A stretch of DNA of 64,000 nucleotides from Streptomyces sp. NBC_00878 (GTDB taxonomy: Bacteria; Actinomycetota; Actinomycetes; Streptomycetales; Streptomycetaceae). How positions within the stretch are numbered: the stretch's first letter is position 1; each line of letters opens with the position of its first letter. Below, piece by piece: positions 41,868-51,803 of this stretch. The translations under genes and the position numbers were made by a program. Under the pieces are notes generated by a model that searched no databases, was not told where the DNA came from, and worked only from the letters and a program-made list of their open reading frames with translations. The DNA lies in contig NZ_JAPEOK010000001.1 of the NCBI RefSeq assembly GCF_026341515.1, forward strand, positions 2,046,001 through 2,110,000, given 5' to 3'.

Positions 41868-43079
41868 CTAGGGGTGCGTGAGCTGCCAGGAGTCGCCGCA
41901 CTTCTGCCACAGTGAGCGCGATAGCCTCGGCATCCTCACTGATGGATCCCCTTTTTCGACTGCTTGCGCGCTCATCGCGGCGAGGAAGGCGTGGGCGAGC
42001 ATGGCGAGGGTGATGTGCCGGTACCAGCCGACGTAGCGGCGGACCTCGTACTGGTCCAGGCCGCACTCGTTCTTCGCCGCCTGGAAACACTCCTCGATCG
42101 CCCACCGGGTGCCGGCCACGCGCACGAGCTCGTCCACGCCGACATCCAGCGGCGCGTAGCCGAGGTAATAGGCGATCTCGTCCGGGCGGCTCAGGCTGCG
42201 CCGTGCCAGTGCCCACCGTCGCCGGATCAGCACACCGTCCTGGTGGTCGTACTCGGTAACCGGTCGCAACTGCACGGCCGCCCAGTCGTACGCGCGCTGC
42301 CCCTTCGCGCCCGCGCCGCAGGAACGGCGTTCCCACGCCTGGTCGGGGGCCTGCTCAAAGACCATGTCGATGCGCGGGCCGGCCAGGGAGAACTGGGACT
42401 TCGGGACGGCGAGGACGTAGCCGACGCCGGACGTTTCCAGCATCCGGCGGAAGCGGTTGTCCTGTCCGTAGGCGGCGTCCGCCGTCACCCAGGCGATCGG
42501 CAGCGGCGAGGCCAGAGCTCTGCGGACGATCGTTGCCGCGAGGGTGTTCTTGGTGGCGAACTCCCGCTCGTCGGGGATCTTGGCGGCGCGGCATCGGTCA
42601 CGGTCATCCGTCCAGGACTTGGGCAGGTAGAGCTCCCGGTCCACCAGGGCGCGGCCGGCCGTGCTGGCGTAGGCGGCGAAGACGCCGATCTGGCAGTTCT
42701 CGGTGCGGCCAGCGGTGCCGGAGTACTGCCGTTGGACTCCGGCGGAGGTGGTGCCCTTCTTCAGGAAGCCGCTGTCGTCGACGATCAGTACCCCGTCGGG
42801 GCGCCCGAGTTGTTCGGCGATGTAGGTCTGCAGGTCATCGCGGATGTCGTCGGGGTTCCAGCGGGCGCGGGAGAGCAGGTGCTGCAGGCCGTCGGGGGTG
42901 GCGTGGCCGGCGTGTTCGGCGAGCTGCCAGCTGTTTTTGCGGGCTACCGGGGCGAGTAGTGCGCGCACGTAGTCCCGCATCCGGCGGCGGGGTTCGACGC
43001 GGCTGAAGTGGTGCCCGATGGCGGTGAAGAGGTGGTCCAGGTCGCGGTCCCAGGTCTCGGCTGCCTGTTCGGTGATCAC
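41868..43079 (-). CDS. IS701-family transposase
   Basis: 403 residues, intact. Catalytic blocks: GVLIVDDSGFLKKGTTSAGV, then QRQYSGTAGRTENCQIGVF; PIAWVTADAAYGQDNRFRRM; and TRWAIEECFQAAKNECGLDQ with the Glu, followed by YEVRRYVGWYRHITL. It lies inside long perfect inverted repeats, so it may be recent and active. Confidence 0.93.
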   Translation of the reverse strand: MITEQAAETWDRDLDHLFTAIGHHFSRVEPRRRMRDYVRALLAPVARKNSWQLAEHAGHATPDGLQHLLSRARWNPDDIRDDLQTYIAEQLGRPDGVLIVDDSGFLKKGTTSAGVQRQYSGTAGRTENCQIGVFAAYASTAGRALVDRELYLPKSWTDDRDRCRAAKIPDEREFATKNTLAATIVRRALASPLPIAWVTADAAYGQDNRFRRMLETSGVGYVLAVPKSQFSLAGPRIDMVFEQAPDQAWERRSCGAGAKGQRAYDWAAVQLRPVTEYDHQDGVLIRRRWALARRSLSRPDEIAYYLGYAPLDVGVDELVRVAGTRWAIEECFQAAKNECGLDQYEVRRYVGWYRHITLAMLAHAFLAAMSAQAVEKGDPSVRMPRLSRSLWQKCGDSWQLTHP

Positions 43080-43112
43080 GGCCTGAGGCTTTCCCGAACA
43101 CGGGCGATATCT

Positions 43113-43232
43113 CCGTCGTGGGCACTCCTTCGAGGGGCGGGCGGGCAGAACCCATCCGTGACGGCATTCCGCCCGCTACACTCCCACCGCTCGACGTTCC
43201 CCCAGGTCAAGCCACGAAGTACTGCTGGAGTA
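43113..43232. repeat. Right 120-bp terminal inverted repeat
   Basis: Perfect complement of 41666-41785, ending at the CTAG that contains the kdpD stop. It lies between the transposase start and the element end, so it also contains the transposase upstream region. Confidence 0.92.
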
Positions 43233-45012
43233 CTAGGACGTGGCCGTCGCCGGAAGGTCGGCCCGGACCGGCTGGACGCCGGACGCTGCCGGGACCGTGA
43301 GGACCATGGTGAGGCCGCCGCCGGGAGTGTCCTCCGCGGTGAGGGTGCCGCGCATCGCCTCGGCGAAGCCGCGGGCGACCGCGAGGCCGAGGCCCACGCC
43401 CGCACCGCGCGGAGCGTCCCCGTACCGCTGGAACGGCTCGAAGATGCGGTCCTTGGCCTCGTCCGGGACGCCCGGGCCACGGTCCACCACCCGGACCTCC
43501 ACGCGGTCGGCCATGGCGCTCGCCGACACGACGACCCGCTCCTCGGCGGGGCTGTACTTCACCGCGTTCTCGACCAGGTTGGCGACCGACCGCTCCAGCA
43601 GGCCGGGGTCGACGGCGACCATCGGCAGGGTTTCCGGGATGTCCAGTTCCACGCTGTCCTCGGGTACGCCGCCGAGGGCCATCGGGACCACCTCGTCGAG
43701 GTCGATCTCGCGGATCAGCGGAGTGACCGTGCCGGTCTGGAGCCTGGACATGTCCAGCAGGTTGCCCACGAGGTTGTCGAGGCGGTCCGCGCCCTCTTCG
43801 ATGCCTTCGAGCAGTTCCGCCCGGTCCTCCTCGGACCAGGCCACGTCCTCCGAACGGAGCGAGGAGACCGCGGCCTTGATGCCCGCGAGCGGGGTGCGCA
43901 GATCATGGCTGACAGCGGCGAGGAGAGCGGTACGGATACGGTTGCCCTCGGCCAGCGCACGTGACTGGTCGGCCTGGGACTGGAGCCGCTGGCGGTCCAG
44001 GACCACCGCGGCCTGCGCGGCGAACGCGGCGAGCACCCGCCGGTCCTCCGCCGGCAGCATCCGCCCCGACAGTGCGAGGGCCAAGTGGTCGCTGACCGGC
44101 ATGTCGACGTCCGCGCCCTCGGGGCTCTGACAGGGCCGCGGGCCCACGCTGCCCGCGCACGTCCACGGCTCGACGTCGCTGACCCGCTCCAGCAGGGCGA
44201 CCGACTCCATGCCGAAGGTCTCCCGGACCCGCTCCAACAGCGCCTCCAGGCTGGTCTCCCCGCGCAGCACGCTGCCCGCCAGGACCGAGAGGATCTCCGA
44301 CTCGGCCCGCAGGCGCGCCGCCTGATGCGTACGCCGGGCCGCGAGGTCCACCACGGAGGCGACCGACACGGCGACGCCTACGAAGATGGCGATGGCGACG
44401 ATGTTCTCGGGGTCGGCGATCGTCAGGGTGTGCACGGGCGGGGTGAAGAACCAGTTCAGCAACAGGGAGCCCACCACGGCCGAGGCCAGCGCCGGGTGGA
44501 GGCCGCCGAGCAGGGCCGCGGCCACCGTCATCGCCAGGAACAGCAGCATGTCGTTGGCCAGGCCGACCGACGGCGTGACGCCGGTGAGCAGCAGCGTCAG
44601 GAGGGCGGGGCCGGCCACACCCACCAGCCAGCCCCAGATGACCCGGGACCGGCCGAGCCGTGCACCCCGGGCGACGGGCAGACCCCGCCCCTTGCCCGCC
44701 TCGCCGTGGGTGATCAGGTGGACGTCCAGGTCGGGCCCCGACTCCCGGGCGACCGTGGCTCCGACGCCGAGGCCGAACAGCGTCCACGTCCATCTCGGTG
44801 AAGACCGTGCGCCGGTACTCCAGTTCCCTGCGAGGTATCTGCTCCAGACCGTGCCGCATCACCTCCGTACGCGGCCGGTTGTGGTGCTCCACGAAGGCGA
44901 CCACGCAGTCCGTGCCCCGCTCTACACGGCGGTGCGCCTCGGACAGCATCGCGTACGTCTTCCCGACGCCCGGCGCCGCACCGAGGTAGATCCGAAGCTT
45001 GCCGCGTGCCAT
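43233..45012 (-). pseudogene. kdpD: KdpD sensor kinase, internally deleted and frameshifted
   Basis: The N-terminal 76 or so residues (MARGKLRIYLGAAPGVGKTY with Walker A, up to FTEMDVDA) are joined near 44780, in a different frame, to LFGLGVGATVARESGPDLDV and the rest of KdpD: four membrane helices (DUF4118), a GAF-like region, the H-box SHDLRTPLAGIKAAVSS and the ATPase domain to the end. Compared with a normal KdpD of about 850 residues, roughly 255 are gone, including the remainder of the KdpD domain and the universal-stress (USP) domain. Full-length kinase cannot be made; an internal start (GTG or ATG near 44624) could still give a membrane kinase core. The stop codon lies in the IS701 target duplication. 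Confidence 0.88.
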
Positions 45013-45058
45013 CTTCTCGTCTCTTCGTCTGGAAGTCGGTCGGTAAGCCTGTGTCGTT

Positions 45059-45742
45059 TCAGCCTTCGAAGCGGTAGCCCATGCCGGGTTCCGTGATGAG
45101 GCAGCGGGGGTGGGAGGGGTCCGTCTCCAGTTTTCGGCGCAGTTGCGCCATGTAGACCCGGAGGTAGTTGGTCTTGTTGCTGTGCGAGACGCCCCACACC
45201 TCCTGGAGCAGGTGCTTCTGCGTGATGAGGCGCCCGGGGCTGGTGACCAGGATCTCCAGCAGATGCCATTCGGTCGGCGTGAGGCGTATGTCGTGTCCGG
45301 CTCGGGTGGCCTTCTTGGCCAGCAGGTCGATGCTGAAGTCGTCCGTGACGACCAGCACCGTCTCCGGTGCGAGCGGGGCGGTCTCCGTACGGCGGACGGC
45401 GGCCCGCAGCCGGGCCATCAACTCGTCCATGCTGAACGGCTTGGTGATGTAGTCGTCGGCACCCGCGTCGAGGGCGGCGACCTTCTCGTCGGAGGCCCGT
45501 CGGGCGGACAGGACGAGGATCGGTAAGCGGGTCCAGCCGCGCAGTTCCTTGATGACGTCCACGCCGTCCATGTCGGGCAGGCCCAGGTCGAGGACGACCA
45601 TGTCCGGCCGGCGTGCGGCGGCGAGACGGAGCGCGGTGGCGCCGTCGGGTGCGGCGTCGACTCCGTACTTCCGTGCCTGAAGGTTGAGGACGAGGGCCCG
45701 GACGAGCTGGGGATCGTCCTCCACCACCAGTACGCGCGTCAC
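45059..45742 (-). CDS. kdpE: KdpE response regulator
   Basis: 227-residue OmpR-class regulator of the kdp operon. The receiver has VVEDDPQLVRAL, the phosphorylated Asp in MVVLDLGLPDMDGVDVI, and KPFSMDELMARLRAA. The winged helix has LTPTEWHLLEILVTSPGRLI and NYLRVYMAQLRRKLETDPSH. Intact, in order kdpC-kdpE-kdpD. Its partner kinase gene is broken, so control may now be altered or come from another kinase. Confidence 0.95.
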   Translation of the reverse strand: MTRVLVVEDDPQLVRALVLNLQARKYGVDAAPDGATALRLAAARRPDMVVLDLGLPDMDGVDVIKELRGWTRLPILVLSARRASDEKVAALDAGADDYITKPFSMDELMARLRAAVRRTETAPLAPETVLVVTDDFSIDLLAKKATRAGHDIRLTPTEWHLLEILVTSPGRLITQKHLLQEVWGVSHSNKTNYLRVYMAQLRRKLETDPSHPRCLITEPGMGYRFEG

Positions 45743-45875
45743 CGGCGTGCACCTTTCATGTCGTACGTGGGGTCATGAGGGCCGGAAGTGCGGTGACCGG
45801 CTTCATGGCTGCGGGAGTCGGCGGAACCGGGGGTTGTCCCCGGGCACCGACTCCCGCGCGCCGCGCGTAAGGCCA

Positions 45876-46586
45876 TCAGCTCTTCGCCACGAGTTCCTTG
45901 AGCGCGATGTTGAGTTGGAGGACGTTGACGGTGGGCTCGCCGATGAAGCCGAGGGTGCGGCCGTCGGTGTGCTCGTCGACCAGCTTCTGCACCTGGTCGA
46001 CGGACAGCCCGTTCTTCGCCGCGATCCGGTGGACCTGGATGTCCGCGTACTGCGGGGAGATGTCCGGGTCCAGGCCGGAGCCGGAGGAGGTGACCGCGTC
46101 GGGTGGCACGCTCGTGACGGTGTAGCCGTTCACGGAGTTGTCCTTGATGACGGCCTGCTTGGCGGCGACGACCCACTGGCAGAGGGTGGCTTCCTCCGCC
46201 TTGGCCGGGTCCGTCGGGCAGACGCCGTCGACCGCGCCGTTGTCGCCGGAGCGGTTGGTGGCGCCGGACAGGATCAGCTTGTACTGGGTGTTGACGCTGT
46301 TGGCGCCCAGCCCGTTCTGCGGACGTCCCTGGAACCACTTCAGGTCGGGCTCCGGGGTCTCCTGGCCCTTCTTCAGCGGCAGGTTGTACGCCTGGCCGAT
46401 GAGTGAGGAGCCGACGACCTTGCCGTTCGACGTGATCTCCGAGCCGTTCGCCTTGTCGTCGAAGAGGCCCTGGGCGACGCCGGTGATGGCCAGCGGGTAG
46501 AGGACGCCCGTCACCACCGTGAGTACGAGGAGGGCACGCAGGCCGGCCCAGAGCAACCGGGCAGTGTTCGTAACCGAGTTGTTCAT
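45876..46586 (-). CDS. kdpC: Potassium-transporting ATPase KdpC subunit
   Basis: 236 residues from the ATG at 46586. One N-terminal membrane helix (ALLVLTVVTGVLYPLAITGV), then the conserved GSSLIGQ, FQGRPQ and SGSGLDPDISPQYADIQVHR. It stabilises the KdpFABC complex and assists ATP binding. Actinobacterial KdpC proteins have the longer insert seen here (GVCPTDPAKAEEATLCQW). Confidence 0.95.
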   Translation of the reverse strand: MNNSVTNTARLLWAGLRALLVLTVVTGVLYPLAITGVAQGLFDDKANGSEITSNGKVVGSSLIGQAYNLPLKKGQETPEPDLKWFQGRPQNGLGANSVNTQYKLILSGATNRSGDNGAVDGVCPTDPAKAEEATLCQWVVAAKQAVIKDNSVNGYTVTSVPPDAVTSSGSGLDPDISPQYADIQVHRIAAKNGLSVDQVQKLVDEHTDGRTLGFIGEPTVNVLQLNIALKELVAKS

Positions 46587-46610
46587 GGCGATCAGCACGC
46601 TTTCAAGAAA

Positions 46611-48788
46611 TTACAGCCCGGGGATGAAGGAGATGAGCAGGTCGATGATCTTGATGCCGATGAACGGGGCGATCAGCCCGCCCAGCCCGTAGATGCCGAG
46701 GTTGCGCCGCAGCATCTTGTCGGCGCTGACCGGCCGGTACTGCACACCGCGCAGGGCGAGCGGCACCAGCGCGATGATGATCAGCGCGTTGAAGACGACC
46801 GCGGACAGGATCGCGGAGTCCGGCGAGGACAGGGCCATGATGTTGAGCTTGTCCAGGCCCGGGTAGACCGCCGCGAACAGCGCCGGGATGATCGCGAAGT
46901 ATTTCGCGACGTCGTTGGCGATCGAGAACGTCGTCAACGCGCCCCGGGTGATGAGGAGTTGCTTGCCGATCTCGACGATCTCGATGAGCTTGGTCGGGTT
47001 GGAGTCCAGGTCCACCATGTTCCCGGCCTCCTTGGCGGCCGAGGTACCGGTGTTCATGGCCACGCCGACGTCGGCCTGGGCCAGCGCGGGGGCGTCGTTC
47101 GTACCGTCGCCGGTCATCGCGACGAGCTTGCCGCCCGCCTGCTCCCGCTTGATGAGCACCATCTTGTCCTCGGGAGTGGCCTCCGCGAGGAAGTCGTCGA
47201 CACCGGCCTCGTCCGCGATCGCCTTGGCGGTCAGCGGGTTGTCACCGGTGATCATGACGGTCTTGATGCCCATGCGGCGCAGCTCGTCGAACCGCTCGCG
47301 CATGCCGTCCTTGACGACGTCCTTGAGGTGGATGACGCCCAACACCCGGGCGCCTTCCGTGTCTTCGACGGCCACCAGCAGCGGTGTGCCGCCCGCCTCG
47401 GAGATCCCGTTGGCCAGGGTGTCGGCGTCGTCGGAGACCGCACCGCCCCGCTCGCGGACCCAGGCGAGGACCGAACCGGCCGCTCCCTTGCGGATCTTCC
47501 TGCCGTCGACGTCCACACCCGACATCCGGGTCTGGGCGGTGAAGGCGATCCACTCGGCGCCGGACAGCTCGCCCTGGCTGCGCTCGCGCAGCGCGTACTT
47601 CTCCTTCGCCAGGACGACGATGGAACGGCCTTCGGGCGTCTCGTCGGCCAGCGAGGACAGCTGCGCCGCGTCGGCCAGCTCGGCCGCGGCCGTCCCGGTC
47701 ACCGGTACGAACTCGGATGCCTGGCGGTTGCCGAGCGTGATGGTGCCGGTCTTGTCGAGGAGCAGGGTCGAGACGTCACCCGCCGCCTCGACCGCCCTGC
47801 CGGACATGGCCAGGACGTTGCGCTGCACGAGGCGGTCCATGCCCGCGATGCCGATCGCGGAGAGCAGCGCGCCGATCGTGGTCGGGATCAGACAGACCAG
47901 CAGGGCCACCAGCACGACCATGCTGAGGTGCGTGCCCGCGTAGTCCGCGAACGGCGGCAGGGTCGCGACGGCCAGCAGAAAGACGATCGTCAGCGAGGCC
48001 AGCAGGATGTTCAGCGCGATCTCGTTGGGCGTCTTCTGCCGGGCCGCGCCCTCGACCAGGGCGATCATGCGGTCGATGAAGGTCTCGCCCGGCTTCGTCG
48101 TGATCTTGATGACGATGCGGTCGGAGAGGACCTTCGTACCGCCGGTGACCGCGGACCGGTCGCCGCCGGACTCACGTATGACCGGCGCCGACTCACCGGT
48201 GATCGCCGACTCGTCGACGGACGCGACGCCCTCGACGACGTCACCGTCGCCGGGGATGATGTCGCCCGCCTCGCAGACAACCAGGTCACCGACGCGCAGG
48301 TCGTTGCCGGGCACCTGCTCCTCCACGGAGCCGTTGAGCCGCCGGGCCACCGTGTCGGTCTTGGCCTTGCGCAGCGTGTCCGCCTGCGCCTTGCCGCGGC
48401 CCTCGGCGACCGCCTCCGCCAGGTTGGCGAAGATCACGGTGAGCCAGAGCCAGGCGCTGATCGCCCAGCCGAACCAGTCGCCCGGATCCTTGAACGAGAA
48501 CGCGGTCGTCAGGACCGAGCCGACCAGCACCACGAACATCACGGGGGACTTGACCATCACCCGCGGATCGAGCTTGCGGCAGGCGTCCGGCAGCGACCTG
48601 ACCAGCTGCTTCGGGTCGAACAGACCCGCGCCGACACGTGCTTCGGCCTTGTGGCCGGTCGGCACATCGCTGTGCGGCGCCCGGGTCGGAGTAGTCGTGG
48701 ACATCGAGTTCTCTTGCTTCTCTGAATCTGAATGGGACTTCTCTGTACGGGACTTCTTTGTACGGGACTTCTTTGTACGGGTGGTCAT
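46611..48788 (-). CDS. kdpB: Potassium-transporting ATPase KdpB subunit
   Basis: 725-residue P-type ATPase that powers K+ uptake by KdpFABC. Phosphorylation site [16 protein letters not shown], hinge [20 protein letters not shown] and [20 protein letters not shown] are present. The ATG at 48788 overlaps the kdpA stop (ATGA). This start gives an odd 28-residue N-terminal extension with KKSRT repeats from a 15-bp tandem repeat; the more usual KdpB start is the Met of [13 protein letters not shown]. Confidence 0.95.
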   Translation of the reverse strand: MTTRTKKSRTKKSRTEKSHSDSEKQENSMSTTTPTRAPHSDVPTGHKAEARVGAGLFDPKQLVRSLPDACRKLDPRVMVKSPVMFVVLVGSVLTTAFSFKDPGDWFGWAISAWLWLTVIFANLAEAVAEGRGKAQADTLRKAKTDTVARRLNGSVEEQVPGNDLRVGDLVVCEAGDIIPGDGDVVEGVASVDESAITGESAPVIRESGGDRSAVTGGTKVLSDRIVIKITTKPGETFIDRMIALVEGAARQKTPNEIALNILLASLTIVFLLAVATLPPFADYAGTHLSMVVLVALLVCLIPTTIGALLSAIGIAGMDRLVQRNVLAMSGRAVEAAGDVSTLLLDKTGTITLGNRQASEFVPVTGTAAAELADAAQLSSLADETPEGRSIVVLAKEKYALRERSQGELSGAEWIAFTAQTRMSGVDVDGRKIRKGAAGSVLAWVRERGGAVSDDADTLANGISEAGGTPLLVAVEDTEGARVLGVIHLKDVVKDGMRERFDELRRMGIKTVMITGDNPLTAKAIADEAGVDDFLAEATPEDKMVLIKREQAGGKLVAMTGDGTNDAPALAQADVGVAMNTGTSAAKEAGNMVDLDSNPTKLIEIVEIGKQLLITRGALTTFSIANDVAKYFAIIPALFAAVYPGLDKLNIMALSSPDSAILSAVVFNALIIIALVPLALRGVQYRPVSADKMLRRNLGIYGLGGLIAPFIGIKIIDLLISFIPGL

Positions 48789-50485
48789 GACGCCAGCCCC
48801 TCGGCCAGCGGCCCCAGCGCGAGTGCCGGGAAGTAGGTCAGACCGGTGATGATCAGAATCGCGCCCACCAACAGCCCGGTGAACAGCGGCTTTTCGGTGC
48901 GCAGGGTGCCCGCGGTGGCCGGCACCGGCTTCTGCTCGGCGAGCGATCCGGCCAGGGCCAGCACGAACACCATCGGCAGGAAGCGGCCGAGCAGCATCGC
49001 CAGACCCAGCGTGCTGTTGAACCACTGCGTGTCCGCGTTCAGCCCCGCGAAGGCGGAACCGTTGTTGTTCGCGGCCGACGAGTACGCGTACAGGATCTCG
49101 GAGAATCCGTGCGCCCCGCTGTTGGTCATCGAGTTGCCCGGCGTCGGCAGGGCCATCGCCGCGGCGGTGAAGACCAGCACCAGCGCCGGGGTGATGAGGA
49201 TGTAGCAGGCCGCGAACTTGATCTCGCGGGTGCCGATCTTCTTGCCCAGGTACTCGGGCGTACGGCCGACCATGAGGCCCGCGATGAACACCGCGATGAT
49301 CGCCATGATCAGCATGCCGTAGAGACCGGAACCGGTACCACCGGGCGCGATCTCGCCCAACTGCATGCCCAGGATGGTGATGCCGCCGCCGAAGCCGGTG
49401 AACGAGGAGTGGAAGGAGTCCACCGCGCCGGTCGAGGTGAGGGTGGTCGACACCGCGAAGATCGACGAGGCGCCGACGCCGAAGCGCGTCTCCTTGCCCT
49501 CCAGCGCGCCGCCGGCGATGTCGAACGCCGGGCCGTGGTGCGCGAACTCGGTCCACCACATCAGGCAGATGAAGCCGATCCAGATGGTGGCCATCGTGGC
49601 GAGGATCGCGTAGCCCTGCCGCAGCGAGCCGACCATCCGGCCGAAGGTACGGGTCAGCGCGAAGGGGATGACCAGGAGCAGGAAGATCTCGAAGAGGTTG
49701 GAGAACGCACTCGGGTTCTCGAAAGGGTGGGCGCTGTTGGCGTTGAAGTAGCCGCCGCCGTTGGTGCCCAGCTCCTTGATCGCCTCCTGCGAGGCGACCG
49801 CGCCGCCGTTCCACTGCTGCGAGCCGCCGGTGAACTGGCCCACCTCGTGGATCCCGGCGAAGTTCTGGATCGCGCCGCACGCGACCAGGATGATCGCGGC
49901 GATCACCGAGAGCGGCAGCAGGATGCGGATGGTGCCGCGTACCAAGTCGGCCCAGAAGTTGCCGAGTTCACCGGTGCGCATGGGGGTCCCCCCGCTCGAG
50001 CGAAGCCGAGAGTGGGGGAGGGAGAAGCCGCGTACGAGCGCGACGGCCACCGCGATACCGACGGCCGCCGAGACGAAGTTCTGCACCGCCAGGCCGCCGG
50101 TCTGTACGACGTGGCCCATGGCCTGCTCGCCGTAGTACGACTGCCAGTTGGTGTTCGACACGAACGACGCCGCCGTGTTGAACGCCTGGTCCGGGTCGAT
50201 CGAGGAGAAGCCCAGCGAGCCGGGCAGGCTGCCCTGGAGGCGCTGCAACAGGTACAGGAAGACCACGCCGACCGCGGAGAAGGCGAGGACGCCGCGCAGA
50301 TAGGCGGGCCAGCGCATCTCGGTGTTCGGGTTGGCGCCGATGCTCCGGTAGATCCACTTCTCGACGCGCAGGTGCTTGCCCGAGGAGTAGACCCGGGCCA
50401 TGTAGTCGCCGAGGGGACGGTAGGCGAGCGCCAGTGCCGCTATCAGCGCGAGCAACTGCAGCACACCGGCGAGGACGGGACTCAT
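48785..50485 (-). CDS. kdpA: Potassium-transporting ATPase KdpA subunit
   Basis: 566-residue K+ channel-like subunit with about ten membrane helices and selectivity-filter-like loops (for example [19 protein letters not shown] and GLNADTQW). In the cytoplasmic loop after [11 protein letters not shown] it carries [20 protein letters not shown]; the [12 protein letters not shown] part is encoded by an in-frame palindromic repeat (about 49981-50021) that is normally intergenic. Coupled to kdpB by ATGA. Confidence 0.95.
   Translation of the reverse strand: MSPVLAGVLQLLALIAALALAYRPLGDYMARVYSSGKHLRVEKWIYRSIGANPNTEMRWPAYLRGVLAFSAVGVVFLYLLQRLQGSLPGSLGFSSIDPDQAFNTAASFVSNTNWQSYYGEQAMGHVVQTGGLAVQNFVSAAVGIAVAVALVRGFSLPHSRLRSSGGTPMRTGELGNFWADLVRGTIRILLPLSVIAAIILVACGAIQNFAGIHEVGQFTGGSQQWNGGAVASQEAIKELGTNGGGYFNANSAHPFENPSAFSNLFEIFLLLVIPFALTRTFGRMVGSLRQGYAILATMATIWIGFICLMWWTEFAHHGPAFDIAGGALEGKETRFGVGASSIFAVSTTLTSTGAVDSFHSSFTGFGGGITILGMQLGEIAPGGTGSGLYGMLIMAIIAVFIAGLMVGRTPEYLGKKIGTREIKFAACYILITPALVLVFTAAAMALPTPGNSMTNSGAHGFSEILYAYSSAANNNGSAFAGLNADTQWFNSTLGLAMLLGRFLPMVFVLALAGSLAEQKPVPATAGTLRTEKPLFTGLLVGAILIITGLTYFPALALGPLAEGLAS
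49981..50021. repeat. Palindromic dispersed repeat inside kdpA
   Basis: A hairpin-forming block (arms CCCCCGCTCG and CGAGAGTGGGGG around a short loop) of a type I recall as a common multi-copy intergenic palindrome of Streptomyces. Here it lies in frame within kdpA. Copy number cannot be checked in this window. Confidence 0.6.
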
Positions 50486-50493
50486 ATCTCTCC

Positions 50494-50583
50494 TCAGAAC
50501 CTCTCCGGGAACACAAGGGCGAGGACGAGATAGCCCAGCAGTGCGACGGCCACGATCAATCCGACAACGTTCTCGGCGGTCAC
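50494..50583 (-). CDS. kdpF: KdpF small subunit
   Basis: 29 residues: [20 protein letters not shown] then LALVFPERF, a single membrane helix with the usual short P-E-R-F end. GTG start. It stabilises the KdpABC complex. It lies eight bases ahead of kdpA, and its GTG overlaps the stop of an even smaller upstream ORF (GTGA). Confidence 0.9.
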   Translation of the reverse strand: MTAENVVGLIVAVALLGYLVLALVFPERF

Positions 50584-50663
50584 AGCTTCGTCACCCCCTT
50601 GGCGACGAGAGCCACCAGCGCGAACACCGCGATCGTGATGACGACGAAGGCCACGTCGGCCAT
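50580..50663 (-). CDS. 27-residue membrane peptide leading the kdp operon
   Basis: [20 protein letters not shown] then AKGVTKL: one hydrophobic helix with a basic end. AGGAG lies upstream of its ATG, and its stop overlaps the kdpF GTG. It is a plausible extra small component or regulator of the Kdp complex. The family is unnamed to me. Confidence 0.7.
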   Translation of the reverse strand: MADVAFVVITIAVFALVALVAKGVTKL

Positions 50664-51011
50664 CGCATGCTCCTAGATGAGGTTCGAATCGAACGGACGG
50701 TTAGAGGAAAACGCCTCTCCGGCCGGATTCGACCGCCGTTGACGGCTCTCATACGCAGGTTCGTACGGCTTTGACGGACCTCTTACGGCGGGCTGATCCA
50801 TCTGCCGGAACCAATCCCCCGGGTGCCTGAAGCACCCCGTACGCCGATCGGACGCGGAACCGCAGCCGGCAGATCACCGCGTCCGTGTCCCTGCGCACGG
50901 CGTGGGCGACCACGGCACCTCGCTGGTTCTGACGACCACCGCATCAGCGACCCGACCCGCCGACGGCTGCAACGATCCCTGGTACCTGGAGGAGACGCGG
51001 CTGACGGACGC

Positions 51012-51749
51012 CTAGGTCGTCGCGTCCAGTCGAGCGCGGACGAGGGTGTCGAGTCGCTGCCATGCCGGGGACGCGTCGTTGACCGTGCCCTGGATGAGGG
51101 CGGGGATCTCGGAGTCCCCGTCCAGCTCGGGCAGTTCGTCGGAGCCGTAGCGTTCCTGGGTCGCCCCGACCATCCGGCGGGCGAGGTCGTCGATGCGGGG
51201 ATCGTCGGGTTCGAGGTCGTACGCGTTGTCGTAGTCGAGGAAGAGCTGTCGTAGCGCCGGGTCTGCCAGGATCTCGGCCTGGTCGTGGAACAGGGTGGTG
51301 GCCCGGTCCGGGTGGGTGGCGAACACGAGGATCCACAGGTCGCGTTGCAGGTCCACCCATCGAGGGGTGAACCCCCAGCGGGCCAGGTTCTCCAGATGGG
51401 CACCGACCTCGGGGGGCAGCGGTGCCAGATCCCCGGCGGCGAGCCGGCGCAGGCGCCCCTGCGTCGCCCGCAGGCCGCGGATGCGCGCGGTGAGCCCGCC
51501 GTCGATCTCGTGCAGCGCCCGCTGGAACTCCTCATCGGTCGCCGACCTCAGGTCCCGGATACGAGCCAGGGGGACGCCGGCTTCGGCGAGCGTCCGGATC
51601 TTGATCAGCTCGATGGCGTCGCTCGCGCCGTACCTCCGGTAACCGGACGCGTCGCGGTCGGGCTCGGGGAGCAGTCCCTTGTCGTGATAGACGCGGATGG
51701 TCTTGACCGACACTCCGACGTACCCGGCCAGCTGCCCGATGGTGATCAC
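51012..51749 (-). CDS. MerR-family regulator, TipA type
   Basis: 245 residues from the GTG at 51749. N-terminal MerR helix-turn-helix: VITIGQLAGYVGVSVKTIRV, YHDKGLLPEPDRDASGYRRY. A coiled-coil dimer helix follows, then a C-terminal effector-type half, starting around LFHDQAEILADPALRQLFLD. It is divergent from a small gene, with a perfect palindrome between them that fits the MerR mode of binding a stretched promoter spacer. The effector is unknown. Confidence 0.9.
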   Translation of the reverse strand: MITIGQLAGYVGVSVKTIRVYHDKGLLPEPDRDASGYRRYGASDAIELIKIRTLAEAGVPLARIRDLRSATDEEFQRALHEIDGGLTARIRGLRATQGRLRRLAAGDLAPLPPEVGAHLENLARWGFTPRWVDLQRDLWILVFATHPDRATTLFHDQAEILADPALRQLFLDYDNAYDLEPDDPRIDDLARRMVGATQERYGSDELPELDGDSEIPALIQGTVNDASPAWQRLDTLVRARLDATT

Positions 51750-51768
51750 CCGGCCATCGTCCCACTTG

Positions 51769-51789
51769 ACCCTGCCCCTGGGGCAGGGT
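51769..51789. promoter_or_regulatory. MerR operator palindrome
   Basis: Perfect 10-1-10 palindrome: arms ACCCTGCCCC and GGGGCAGGGT separated by one T, with TTGACC overlapping its left arm as a -35. It lies between the divergent MerR gene and the 95-residue gene, just ahead of the latter's ATG. Confidence 0.75.
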
Positions 51790-51803
51790 TGCAGCATGGC
51801 GTC

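Larger units (their letters stand above)
41666..43232 (-). mobile_element. IS701-family insertion sequence with 120-bp inverted repeats
   Basis: 1567 bp flanked by CTAG duplications (41662-41665 and 43233-43236). The ends are perfect inverted repeats of 120 bp (41666-41785 and 43113-43232; outer end TACTCCAGCAGTACTTCGTG), far longer than the usual short IS701 ends. The right CTAG includes the stop codon of kdpD. Confidence 0.93.

Noticed and set aside
50680-50705. GGTTCGAATC upstream of the kdp operon considered as a tRNA T-arm
   Set aside because: No acceptor, D or anticodon stems can be formed around it.
50823-51015. Possible 3' end of a plus-strand gene overlapping the MerR stop
   Set aside because: A short open tail without start, motif or good codon pattern; too weak to call.
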